Below, piece by piece: positions 21,950 to 32,893 of a DNA stretch of 64,000 nucleotides. The position numbers were made by a program, and so were the translations under genes. Within the stretch, counting starts at the first letter, position 1. Each line of letters starts with the position of its first letter. Below the pieces are notes generated by a model. That model was not told the origin of the DNA. It was given only the letters and a program-made list of their open reading frames with translations, and made no database searches. This DNA is from Gautieria morchelliformis (taxonomy: Eukaryota > Basidiomycota > Agaricomycetes > Gomphales > Gomphaceae), in NCBI GenBank assembly GCA_015179125.1, contig WHVA01000544.1, forward strand, positions 1-64,000, read 5' to 3'.

Positions 21950-23763
21950 CATTACACGATTAGTCATCCTAATAGTGCGTTGAGTCCGATACCCTGGGAA
22001 CGGCATTATAGAGTTTACGTGTCAAGAACGTGAATACCTGATGGCACCCAGTCAAATGTAGACCAAGCTCAGATCGATCCTGTCGAGTCACAATAATAGG
22101 GCGTCCCTGACACGATAACGCTAGCTTCTAGCCAAGAATATCATATTTGAGCAATCTCAGAATCCGAAGAAAATATTCCACGTGTGACATCGGGGCTTAA
22201 AAATGTTTACTGGATGGCGTTGGACAGCTTCGACCTGTGAAGGCTTGTAAGTAGTACGTGGCTGTTGTATTCCGGCGCACCTATTTCAAAATGTTACAGC
22301 CGGAACGTGACCTTCTGGGAACCCGAATACTTTATCATCATCAATCGCCGGGTGATCGCCGTTCTCCAAGTTCACGTCCAGTGATTATCGGTGCACGTGA
22401 GCTCTCCCGTCTTCGCGGTAAACTCTGGAGTACTGCCCATTTGCATCCGGAGCAGGCCCGATAGGTTGTAAATAGGGGCACATGTCTTGCTGCTGTGTCA
22501 AAGGAAGGGCCCAGTCAATCATGAGACATATCCATGAGGTTTATCCTTGTCTTCCTAGGTGCGCCGTGGCTTCCTGGCACTAGTAATTGCACGGCCGGCC
22601 TTCCAAGTTTCCGATGCCACGCCTTTGCCACGCAATTACATACTGCAGCAGATACCAAGGTTTGTGCTGCGAGAACATTTTAGGTTCTCTCTAGCGTGCG
22701 GACTTGTAACTTGGCATGGCATCACAATGGCTTTCCTCCACGTATACTCGTTTGCTCTTGGTGTGAGTAGCTAAACACCTTGAACGTGCTTCGTAGGCCA
22801 CCATTCCACATACCGATAACTCGACTTCCGTTCCGCCCTTGGTTGACCGATTCCCTTGCGTTGCGAGGATGGTCTGTGGGAACCTTCTTCTGCAAGAAAG
22901 ACGTCATTCATCAGTATCCGGAGCGGGGTGTAGAGTTTGGAGGTGACATGTGGTGCCTTCGGAATACGCTTCCAGCGGGAAGTCTGCGTATTGTAATTTC
23001 GCTTCTGCGTCAACTGTATATGAGGTTTTCCGGTGGGCGCGGAGGGCCCAAGGGAGGATAAGGCAGATGCGATACGGCTGGTGGGGGAGGAGAGGCAGAG
23101 TGCGCAGCCGCGGACGGAGTGCGTGGGTAGGATGCTGGGGAGCGGGGTGGGGTGGGACGAGAGGGAGCACATCCCTGATGCCGACGAGCATGATGGGCGC
23201 AGGAAGCGTGGAGGGCCGCGCGGTGCAGTTCGCGAATAGGGTCAATACTTCCTTGCCAATGGGAATTATGTGGCTCGACAACAGAATAAATTAGCACACT
23301 CACCCAATTTTTTAAAGGAAGTACCGTCATTGCCTGCAGGTTCACTAGGTTGAGATGTGTCCGTATATACTGCCTGCTCGGATTTAGATCGATCATGGTG
23401 CATGCGCCTGAGGATATTCGACGCTACAAACCATCAAACACGATTTTAGACATTATTGTTAGACCTCGAGGGACATTACCGATGACCTACCTTTCAATTG
23501 AACAGGCTTATTCGGGCAAATCCTGGGGACGGACGTCCTTCCGCAGTTGCCTGCCTGAGAGGCTGAGAGATGCGCACTGACCGACACCTCCACAGCTCCC
23601 CAATACCATGTGATACGCTGTCAAATTCTACCAGAAATTCTGCGATTTTCATCAGGTCTCCTTTATATGGAGAAGCAGAATATTTTCATGAAATTGGCCT
23701 TGTGTGACCAGCACGTGACGTGCGCGCGTGTCACCACAACAAACCTCAGTTTCAGTTTCAGTC
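21950..23763. other. No confidently assigned gene
   Basis: Open frames on both strands between 22.5 and 23.4 kb are long partly because of GC-rich, purine-biased sequence (23030-23220). On the minus strand, QAMTVLPLKN (about 23330) could be spliced to EVLTLFANCTARPSTLPAPI (about 23245-23190), which looks protein-like, but no family was recognised. Confidence 0.3.
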
Positions 23764-24843
23764 ATGTCAGTCGTCAAGCTTTCATCCATCCCAACCCTTC
23801 GAATGCTGTATAAGAATGCAGCATTACCCACAGAAACGTCCAGACCACTTTATCCCTCCAGTGCAACGTTATTAGACCGAATCTCACTTTTGTAAGTTGT
23901 TCAGGGTTCTAGGTTTGGTTATTACTGCTGAGTCTTCTATGCAGCCAGGGAGATATAACCAAGATTGAGGTTGACGCGATAGTGAACGCTGCGAACGAGA
24001 CCTTACTAGGTGCTTACGCCAACCTGAGATCGCACACGACTCTTACACTACAGATGCTAATTGCCATTGTTTTGATAGGCGGTGGCGGAGGTGAGTGGGC
24101 GGATACATGCGACAAGCCCTTTCATGACAATTTTACTTTGCAGTTGACGGTGCCATCCATATGGCAGCAGGGTCCGGATTGTTGGATGAATGTTAGCATT
24201 AAGCAGTTTGCATCTGTCTTTAGTGAATCGTGGTAGAACCAACGATAGGTATAACGCTCAATGGAGCTGAAACAGGCGAATCCAAGATAACGAAAGGTTA
24301 CGACTTGCCCGCGTATCTGAAAACATTTTTCTAACACGACACATTCTTACATACTACCAGAAAACACGTGATCCACACCGTCGGCCCTGTGTATTCCTCT
24401 AAGTTCCCGGAAACGAGCGCGGCACAGCTTAAATCATGTTATCGAAATTCTTTAGCCATGGCCGTCGACAACTCCCTCAAAAGCCTAGTAAGCCCTCACT
24501 ATTTATGGGACACATGATTTAGCTTGCAATATAGGCCTTCTGCTCGGTGTCCACCGGAATATATGGTTACCCTATATATGATGCCACCCAGATAGCTCTA
24601 CAGGAAACACGAGAATTCTTGGATTCCACAAGAGGAGATACTGTACGACCATGAAACTAATTATTTTAGATGTTATTCACCTATCCATCTAGCTCGAAAG
24701 AGTTGTCTTTGTTGTTTGGAGTAATAAAGACAAGAACGTCTACGAGTAAGTGTCTGCTATGCTGCGGAATGTGGCTTTGATCAACCCCCTTCAGAAAACT
24801 GCTTCCACTATACTTTCCAGCATCCGACAACACCGAACGATAG
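23764..24843 (+). CDS. Macrodomain (ADP-ribose-binding) protein, nine exons
   Basis: The ATG at 23764 opens MSVVKLSSIPTLRML. Exons 23764-23891, 23945-24009, 24079-24090, 24144-24191, 24249-24312, 24361-24487, 24535-24642, 24693-24745 and 24795-24843 join to 217 residues, all with GT..AG introns and consistent phase. Family motifs in order: QGDITKIEVDAIVNAANETL (about 44-63), GGGGVDGAIH (65-74), AAGSGLLDEC, ITKGYDLPAKHVIHTVGPVY, AFCSVSTGIYGYP (second phosphate loop), and ending EKLLPLYFP. Such proteins bind ADP-ribose and often remove mono-ADP-ribose or O-acetyl-ADP-ribose. Exon 3 is only 12 nt and encodes part of the Gly loop. The gene looks intact. Its last two exons are duplicated at 32027-32185. 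Confidence 0.9.
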
Positions 24844-25490
24844 CTGTAAATCGAATACTACAGGATGACAATGACAGGCAGATAAATGAAGAGAATCATC
24901 TGGTCAATGTAACGGGTCGAAGTCATAGTTAACAGATGGACGTTTTTCGCCGTAAGTGGGTAAAGAAGTAGATGCGTGAAGCCCACATGGTTACAGCTGG
25001 CATCACTATATGGATCGGAGTCGCAGCTCATGGCAGTATTCGTGCCTATATAGCATCATGCATGGCTACCCTACGTACAACATTGTACGGCGAGTTCCAA
25101 CGTTCTAAATCGTGACTGGTCTCGACTGCGTGTCATCATACAGGGGACAGTGCAGTGCCAGCTAGCTAATGCATGAGCAGCCACTGCTGAGTGGCCTGCG
25201 TTTAGTCTAAGGGATTGTATAGTAATGTCAAAAGCCAAAGCTCCTCGTCATAAATATACGAGCGACGAGTTCCCAGAGGTGGGCCCATAGGAGGCGTGCA
25301 ATGTACACGATTACCAGCTGGGAGAAACATTTCCGGATACCGGGATTCAAGGAATACATGACGCGAGAATTATTTTATTTCAAAATCCAGTTGTCTCCAT
25401 GAAAGTATCCAATACAACACAAGCCTTCACACAAGCCTTCCGAGGGGAGGAAAATCTTCAAATTCCGCGTAGCGTAGGTGTCAGGATAAC
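24668..25490 (+). repeat. Segmental duplication, copy A
   Basis: Covers the end of the macrodomain gene and about 650 bp downstream. It matches 32027-32818 in the same orientation. A ~150-165-bp segment (about 25177-25342) is in opposite orientation in the other copy. Confidence 0.85.
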
Positions 25491-25731
25491 ACAATACAGC
25501 CCAGTCACCGCGCAACGCTGGGGAAGTGTCGGGGCGAGGGTTGAGTGGAAATGCTGTATACGAGACTGAGTATAGGTTATGGTAAGAAACCTCGAAGACA
25601 GTAAGACGACAATGCTGCCAAGAGCGAGGTACGGCGTAGGTATATAAATAGACCACATCATCGCGCGTATCACCCACACGGTCACATACTCCATTTCCGT
25701 ACGCCCGGACTACCGGAGACGTGGGCTCCAT
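25375..25731 (-). CDS. Hypothetical open frame (118 codons)
   Basis: Starts MEPTSPVVRAYGNGV and is fairly rich in aromatic residues, with no recognised family. Its 3' third overlaps the segmental duplication. No intron or promoter evidence, so coding status is doubtful. Confidence 0.2.
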   Translation of the reverse strand: MEPTSPVVRAYGNGVCDRVGDTRDDVVYLYTYAVPRSWQHCRLTVFEVSYHNLYSVSYTAFPLNPRPDTSPALRGDWAVLCYPDTYATRNLKIFLPSEGLCEGLCCIGYFHGDNWILK

Positions 25732-25896
25732 GTGCCCATTGCGTCACTGCTTCCGCTGACAGCGCTTCCACAACTCGCTGCCAGTCTGTAATTCTGAGGT
25801 TACTCTCGTTTCTACACTCACTCCATCATGATCTTAGAAGCGTCGTCCTCCGCCCGTAACGTCAACCCCGCGGGTCTCAATTTCTCAGAAGTGGTC

Positions 25897-25950
25897 AGTG
25901 CAAAGTGCGAAGCTTCAAGCTCGGAGCTTGGAGCTTCGCACTTTTGCACT
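25897..25950. repeat. Long near-perfect hairpin
   Basis: AAGTGCGAAGCT and its complement AGCTTCGCACTT flank a second inner stem (CAAGCTC/GAGCTTG). The outer AGTGCAA/TTGCACT pairs extend the stem to about 25 bp with one unpaired base. Non-coding. Confidence 0.75.
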
Positions 25951-27532
25951 TGAAGCTCCACGTGCCCGCGCGCATCGGCGATATTCCACGCCATTCCATC
26001 ATTGACACTGCTTCACGCTTGATCCACCGGTGAATAGTTGAGTTACCGTGCGCAGTCCCTCCCTACCCTCGGATAAACTTAATACCTTCCCAATGGCCTT
26101 TAGTGCCATTACCGATTCACCGTGGACATTCCGGGCTCCACCTTCAGCTTCAGACGCTTGCGTCGCTCGCTAAATCTTATACCGTAATCAACGCTTCAGA
26201 AGCTCGCGCATGCTCAACAAAGTTTTCTTCCCATTCCATCAACCTCGCTCAACCTACGTGAGCAGATCACCACCTGTCCCACTGCACCCCTCGTGATTGC
26301 CTATTTCCTTTTCCATCCATCACCCTCGCTCAGCCGACTCCTATTCCATATATACCACTTTCAGATAATCTGAACTTCAGCGGCATTAATTATGGAATAA
26401 TATTTAGTGAGAGGAGATTGTGGATACCAGATCACGATCACGCCCAGAGCAGATCTCCAGCCGTCTCACTGCACCACGCCTCGCCCAAATATATTGTTAT
26501 TTGTCCACGCCGAACACATCACTTACAGGAATTTACTTCGCTATTCCATATCCACCGCCTGCGGGTCCCTATCAATAGCCGATGCAGAAACGCGTCCGTT
26601 CAACTGGGACGTGAGTGTGTGATGGCTTCGATTCAGGACTCCGCAGACCGTTGTGCGGATGGACCGTTCTCCAGGAGAGGGTTGCACGTCCGATGTACTG
26701 TCGATGTCCTGGTGCGTATCTGTCAATGTCTCTGTGGAGCGGATAGCGCAAGGTGTGAGAACATTGGATCACGCTGGCAGTAACACAGGTGGGCAATTTT
26801 CACTCCATTTCTGGTCATCGACCTTGATGATACCTATATGCATCTGGATTGTATCATATCATGACGGCATGCATCAGAGTCGCACTGAGCGCAACTCTCG
26901 TTAATTGTCCCCTATCCTATTTCTCATCTACTTGCTCTTTTTATTCAGGTTCGTCATCGTGACCAGTCGAACTTGTAATAATATTTTACCTTTTCATGTA
27001 CGGAAGATAATGATGATGCATGATCCCACCAGGGATATACTTCAATGCATACAGAGATGGATCACCATCCAACCGCTGCTGCTTAGAACATCATGAGGCA
27101 CCTTCCGCCGCACCTGTGCCGCCTGGATCACCTGTATCTACATACCGCCCGCACAATCGTCGGGATCGTCACTGCTCCCCCAACCCGCGCAATATGCAAA
27201 AACAACGGCTACAGCCGCTATAGCCGACCCAAGCACCCTAATGCCCTCAACCATCCGAATCTCCTGTCTGTAGACATCAGCGATCGCCGATCGGTTCGCC
27301 CGGACGCTGCTCTAGGAGACGCTTCGCCGTTTTGTCCACCGTGGCGTCATTCGCGCTGGGGTTATCGCAAATCACTCTGAGGATCTATCCACACGTCATG
27401 CTATGTGTGAACGCTGTGCTCATAATAAAGGCCTACCAGTTAGGGTAGGGGCGCTCGTAGTGCCTGTCATGTCTTCTCATTCCCACGTTCTCACCGCAGT
27501 TCCACACTGCCTCCTTCGTCCCCCATACCACC
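25951..27532. other. No gene recognised; upstream region of NLR-like gene
   Basis: Repeated short CATTCCATC-like phrases (25990-26350) and several short open frames without familiar motifs. A minus-strand frame overlapping 27433-27654 lies opposite the NLR first exon and is treated as a shadow. Confidence 0.35.
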
Positions 27533-30500
27533 ATGGCCTCTAACTCCTCAATGGACCACAATGAGCAGGCCGCCAAAGCCTTTCCTTCATCCAGGCATGA
27601 CGAAACGACGCCGCTGAACGTAGAACGGTCTTTAGTGCCCTCGAAGGTAAGCAAGGTTTATTCCAGGAGGCTAAAGAATCGACGGGACTGACTATCTGAC
27701 GAATCTTCATGAATAGGTTGTATCGCTGTCTACTCCTGGTATTTCTACAGGGGTAACGGGCATCGAATCTAACCCCACGACGCAAACCAATGACCATCGA
27801 GGTGCCGGGCTCAGGTTGCTTTCACTCGGTAATGTTTTGATGCCTGTTATACGACGCCTTCTGACTCCCTCAGCAGATGGCGGCGGCATCCGTGGCTTGT
27901 CCGAACTTATCATTCTACAAGAAATCATGCAAAGAATCCAGCGCCAAGAAGGGCGACCCACGGTCCCCCGTCCTTGCGAATATTTCGACTTAATCTGTGG
28001 TACGAGTACAGGCGGGCAAGTTACTTGCTTAAAGATCACCATCGCGCTCTAATACGGTCAATGCAGGCTCATAGCACTTATGCTGGGCCGCCTCCGCCTG
28101 CCCGTAGATAAAGCGATCGAAGCCTATGCCAATTTCTCCTCAAAAGTGTTCTCGGAGAAGAAACCATTTTGGAAGGATGGAATGTTCAAGGCTAGCAATT
28201 TGGAGAAAGCTATCAAAGCGATCATCCAAGAATCGACTGGCGACCCTGACGCACGCATGCTCGATCCAAGGCCGAGCAGCGAAGTGTGCAAAACGTATGT
28301 TCACGTTGGCGCTCTTTCCTGACTTGGCACATAGCTGACCATTGCCCAGTTTCGTCTGCGCAATGCCCGCAAATAATATGAGCACACCCCGCCTCTTTCG
28401 TACGTACACCGTAGACAAATTCGAATCATTCGACTGCGCTATATGGGAGGCAGCTCGTGCCACATCTGCGGCTCCTACCTTTTTCAAGCGGATTTTCATC
28501 GGCATTCCACTTATGCGTGAATCCTTCGTCGATGGCGGCCTGGGTTGCAACAATCCTATCAAGCAAATGCTCAACGAAGCAGAACACATATTTCCACACC
28601 AACATATTGCTTGCATTATCAGTATCGGCACTGGACATGTCACCACTGCCGGCCTGCCGGCACCCAGTCTGCGTAACAATGTCATACCTTTAGGGGTGGT
28701 TGAGGCATTGAAGAAGATCACCACAGAATGTGAGACAACAGCGGAGGAAATTGAGCGGCGTTTCAGATCTGCACTGAATGTTTACTTCCGGTTCAACGTG
28801 GAGCAAGGATTGCAGAGTGTAATGTTGGCACAGTGGGAAAGGTTACCTGAGGTGAAGACACACACATTGCAGCATCTTCAGCAGGGAAAAGTAGATGAGA
28901 TGGTAGCAGCTGCTGTGACTGCTCTCAGGGAGTGCCGGGAAGTAATAGCTGCCACACACCTCAGTGCGTACAACTTGCAATGCCTCCCAGCTGATGACAT
29001 ATGTGTTATGGTAGACACTGTAGGAGCAGGCACTATTGGCCAGCTGTCAGGTCAACCTGGAGCTCGCCGTAAGGGTTGTCCTCCACCAACAAGGAGATTT
29101 ACTGGAAGAGTAGATATCCTTTTGCAACTTGAGGGATACTTCTTCCCAGACCAGACATCCACTGTTTAAGGAGGAACAGCGCATCTTTCTCTTGTATGGG
29201 CTTGGTGGGGCCGGGAAAACACAGATTGCATTGACATTCATTGAAAAGTTTCATCAACGGTGGGTAGTTTAGCGGGTCTGTTATGTTTGGACTAACTTGT
29301 GTTATGTTTAGTTTTTGGAGAGACTATTATGTTGACGCAAGTAGTGTGACCACTATGGAGTCTGGGCCTGAAGATATTGCACGGGAAGAGGGTATTGGTG
29401 AGACTGCCAAAGATGCTCTTCTCTGGCTCTCTCAAAAACACCAAGGGTGGTTGCTCTTCCTGGACAATGCTGATGATCATGACATAAACCTTCAAAAGTA
29501 CTTCCCACCGTACAAGCATGGAAATATCATTGTGACAAGTCGCAATGTGGAGTGTCGTGTGCATGCACCAGACTCCTACTGTCATGTGTCAAGTATGAAT
29601 GGCGAGGAAGCTATTCAGTTGCTTCTTGTGTTCTCTACAGTCAAAGATTCTGCAAAGAATCTTGCATTGGCATCTCTGATTGTCAAAGAACTTGGTTATC
29701 TTGCCCTGGCCATTGTACAGGCTGGTGCCTATATCTCAAAGGGATGCAGTCTAAATGAATACCTGAAGATTTTCCAGAAGGATCGAGCTCAACTGATGAG
29801 CAAGCACTCAGTACAAATGGTGGATGATTATCCAGTATATGCAACATGGGAAATTAGCTTTAAGAAGCTAAGTCCCATTGCAGCAACCCTGCTACACCTG
29901 TGTGCATTTTTGCATTATAGGGGGATTTCCAAAAGTATCTTTCAAAAGGCTTCTCTCGTGGATCTAGATGGACCATTTGATGATGCAAGACAATTTCTGC
30001 ATAACTTTCAAACCACAGATGGTGGCTGGAGTGACTTTCAATTTCAGGAGATCATTAATGAATTAGCTTCATACTCATTAATTAGTACTGATGGAGAAGA
30101 CAGTGCATTTTCTCTTCATCCACTAGTGCATGCCTGGGCTCGAGATAACATAGAGGTGGCAGAGCAGGAGAATAAGCAAGGGTGTACAATGCAGATACTA
30201 GCACTTTCTATCCCAGATGAAGATAGTACAGAGGATTATATTTTCAGGAGATCGCTTCTCTCTCATATCAATGAGCTACATACAAAAGCTACAGATTCAA
30301 ACATGGTGGCAGAAAGATTTGCAAAAGTGTTCAAAGAAGCAGGACGATGGAAGGATGCTGAAGAGCTGGAGGGTCAAGTCATGGAGGCAAGGAAGAGGGT
30401 CCTTGGTGAGGAGCATCCTGACACACTGAGGGCTATGGGCAACCTTGTCTCAACCTATTGGAAGCAGTGCCGGTGGAAGGATGCTGAAGAGCTGGGTGTT

Positions 30501-31214
30501 CAAGTGATAGAGGCAAGGAAGAGGGTCCTTGGTGAGGAGCATCCTGACACCCTGAAGGCTATGGGCAACCTTGCCTTAACCTATTGGAATCAGGGCCGGT
30601 GGAAGGATGCTGAAGAGCTGCAGGTTCAAGTCATGGAGGCCACGAAGAGGGTACTTGGTGAAGAGCATCCTGACATGCTGACAGCCATGGGCAACCTTGC
30701 CTTAACCTATCAGAACCAGGGTCAGCAGAAGCATGCTGAAGAGCTGGAGGTTCAAGTGATCGAGGCAACGAGGAGGGTCCTTGGTGAGGAGCATCCTGAC
30801 ACCCTGGGGGCCATGGGAAACCTTGCCTTAACCTATTTGGATCAGGGCCGGTGGAAAGATGCTGAAGAGCTGGGGGTTCAAGTGATAGAGGCAAGGAAGA
30901 GGGTCCTTGGTGAGGAGCATCCTGACACCCTGAGGGCCATGAGCAACCTTGCCGTAACCTATTATAAACAAGGTCAGTGTAAGGATGCTGAAGAGCTGCA
31001 GGTTCATGTCATGGAGGCAAGGAAGAGGGTCCTTGGTGAAGAGCATCCTGACATGCTGACAGCCATGGGCAACCTTGCCTTAACCTATCGCAATCAGGGC
31101 CAGTGGAAGGATGCTGAAGAGCTGGAGAGTCAAGTCATGGAGTTAAGCAGGAGGTTCTGGTATGCAGCACCCCAGAGAACTGAGTCAGCCAATTTCTTAT
31201 GTAATGATATATAG
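27533..31214 (+). CDS. NLR-like protein: patatin phospholipase, NB-ARC, TPR repeats (one +1 frameshift)
   Basis: The ATG at 27533 opens MASNSSMDHNEQ. Exons 27533-27646, 27717-27828, 27877-28015, 28067-28294, 28350-29259 and 29312-31214 give about 1134 residues. The patatin domain has DGGGIRG (76-82, oxyanion loop), GTSTGG (117-122, Ser119 nucleophile) and DGG (259-261, catalytic Asp). The NB-ARC domain has GLGGAGKT (about 481-488, Walker A) and LLFLDNADD (Walker B type). TPRs occupy about 831-1117. Known fungal proteins of this plan are STAND NLRs whose effector is a phospholipase; Neurospora PLP-1 triggers cell death in non-self recognition. The intron after exon 3 is GC..AG. At 29164-29170 (GTT T AAG) the patatin frame ends in TAA while NB-ARC continues in the +1 frame, so the gene is either a recent pseudogene, mis-sequenced, or recoded. 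Confidence 0.88.
30340..31165 (+). repeat. 126-bp tandem repeats encoding TPR units
   Basis: Six complete units plus a partial one, with period 126 bp (42 residues). Each has ARKRVLGEEHPDTL-type and NLALTYWNQGRWKDAEEL-type halves (kinesin-light-chain-like TPR). GTCCTTGGTGAGGAGCATCC or near-identical DNA recurs with the same spacing. Such high DNA identity between units suggests recent duplication or gene conversion. Confidence 0.9.
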
Positions 31215-31302
31215 ACTTAGTTTCAGTACCTGTATTCTAATCTATTTGTTACATATCATGAAATCTAGTGTCAGGACTAGCAAGGGCTGAGGCTTCAATG
31301 TA

Positions 31303-31367
31303 TGTGTAATGCCCCCAATGAACTACTGATCCTAAGTATTTCAGAAGTCAGAAGTGTCAGGAGTTGG
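31303..31367 (+). repeat. LTR-start fragment
   Basis: TGTAATGCCCCCAATGAACT and the following ~40 bp resemble 3006-3065. An isolated piece of the CGGAA-rich LTR family, about 90 bp after the NLR stop. Confidence 0.45.
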
Positions 31368-32026
31368 TGTTGTGATAAATGCATTGTAGTTGGACTCTCT
31401 CCGAGTCCAACATTCACACTCTTTGCTAAAAACAAATTAAAACTTTTACAGAGTTCTAACAGAGTTATCTAATGATTTAACCAGTGTAATTACTGGTTAA
31501 ATGGGTCAACAAGGAGATCGGTGATGTCATGATGTCACAAACACCAGTTGCCAGCCGTCTATCAGTTGACAGATGTAACTGGATGGAGCACTTGTGTATT
31601 GATCAAGTGCTGGACTGGAAAGATGGTTTGAATAGGACAGAGAGAATTGGCTGCAGCATCACATGTTCTACACAGAGCCATGGCAACTCACAGAATGTGA
31701 GTAGAATGAAAGGTCAAATCTATTGGCCGTCCTTTTGAAGCGATATGGAGGTTAGGAAATATATGCAGAAGTATATATGCAGGATCATAGGAAGATCCTC
31801 CCATGCTGACTGCTTACAGGGCAGTAGCAGCTGACCACAAACATATTCTATGTTGTGAAGGGCATAATATATGTCTAAATGATCCCTCTCCTTCAAATCC
31901 CCTTGGAGAATAATCCCCATCCTTTTCTTATGTGTCATGTTACCATAACACCCTCTACCCTGTCCAGATGCACTCATGGGCTCTTTCACCCAGAACTAAA
32001 GCATGACATCCATTTCTTTGACTGCC
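31368..32026. other. No gene seen
   Basis: AT-rich intergenic sequence between the NLR-like gene and the second duplication copy. Only short open frames without motifs. Confidence 0.4.
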
Positions 32027-32818
32027 TAAGATGCTATTCACCTTTCAATTGTTGTTTGGAGTGATAAGGACAAGAATGTCTATGAGTAAGTGTCTGCTAT
32101 GATGGGGAATGAGGCTTTGATCAACCACTTTCAGAAAACTGCTTCCACTATACTTTCCAGCATCCGACAACACAGAAGGGTAGCTGTAAATGGAATACTA
32201 CAGGATGACAATGACAGGCGGAAAAATGAAGAGAATTCATCTGGTCAATGTAACGGGTCGAAGTCCTAGTTAACAGATGGACGTTTTTCGCCGTAAGTCG
32301 GTAAAGAAGTAGATGAGTGAAGACCGCATGGTCACGGCTGGCATCACTATATGGATCGGAGTCGCAGCTCATGGCAGTTCGTGCCTATCATCATGCATAG
32401 CTAGCCTATGTACAGCATTGTACGGCCAGTTCCAACGTTCTAAATCGTGACTGGTCTCGACTGCGTGTCATCATACAGGGGACAGTGCAGTGCCAACTGG
32501 CTAATGCATGAGTCTCCCGGACAATGACCTGTGAATTCGTTTCTCCCAGCTGGTAATTGGGTACATTGCACGCCTCCTATGAGACCACCTCTGGGAACTG
32601 GTCGCTCGTATATTTATGACGAGGAGCTTTGGCTTTTGACATTACTATCCAATCCCTTAGATTAAACGCATGCCACTCAGCAGTGGCTGCTGGGATTCAC
32701 GGAATACATGACTCATAATTATTCTATTTCAAAATCCAGCTGTCTTCGTGAAAGTATCCAGTGCTACACAAGCCTTCAGGGGGAAGGAAAATCTTCAAAT
32801 TCTGCGTAGGTGTTACGA
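32027..32818 (+). repeat. Segmental duplication, copy B, with macrodomain 3' pseudo-exons
   Basis: The first ~160 bp repeat the last two exons of the macrodomain gene (VVWSDKDKNVYE, then KLLPLYFPASDNTEG before a stop near 32183), including the intron between them, but lack the upstream exons. Only its first 10-15 bases align before a 25-bp gap relative to copy A. The remainder matches the downstream flank of copy A, apart from an inverted ~150-165-bp segment (about 32517-32691). It cannot encode a macrodomain. Confidence 0.85.
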
Positions 32819-32893
32819 TAACAAGCCGTTGTCATACTATGATTCCCCAGCCACCAGTCACAATTAATGAAAGTGGTTGTCCGCATCAGAGTT

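Noticed and set aside
22904-23396. Overlapping 114-133-codon frames on both strands
   Set aside because: GC-rich, purine-skewed DNA; only one possible spliced peptide looked protein-like and no family could be named, so no gene is called.
30631-31046. Minus-strand frames over the TPR array
   Set aside because: Shadows of the 126-bp repeats; the plus-strand TPR frame is clearly the real one.
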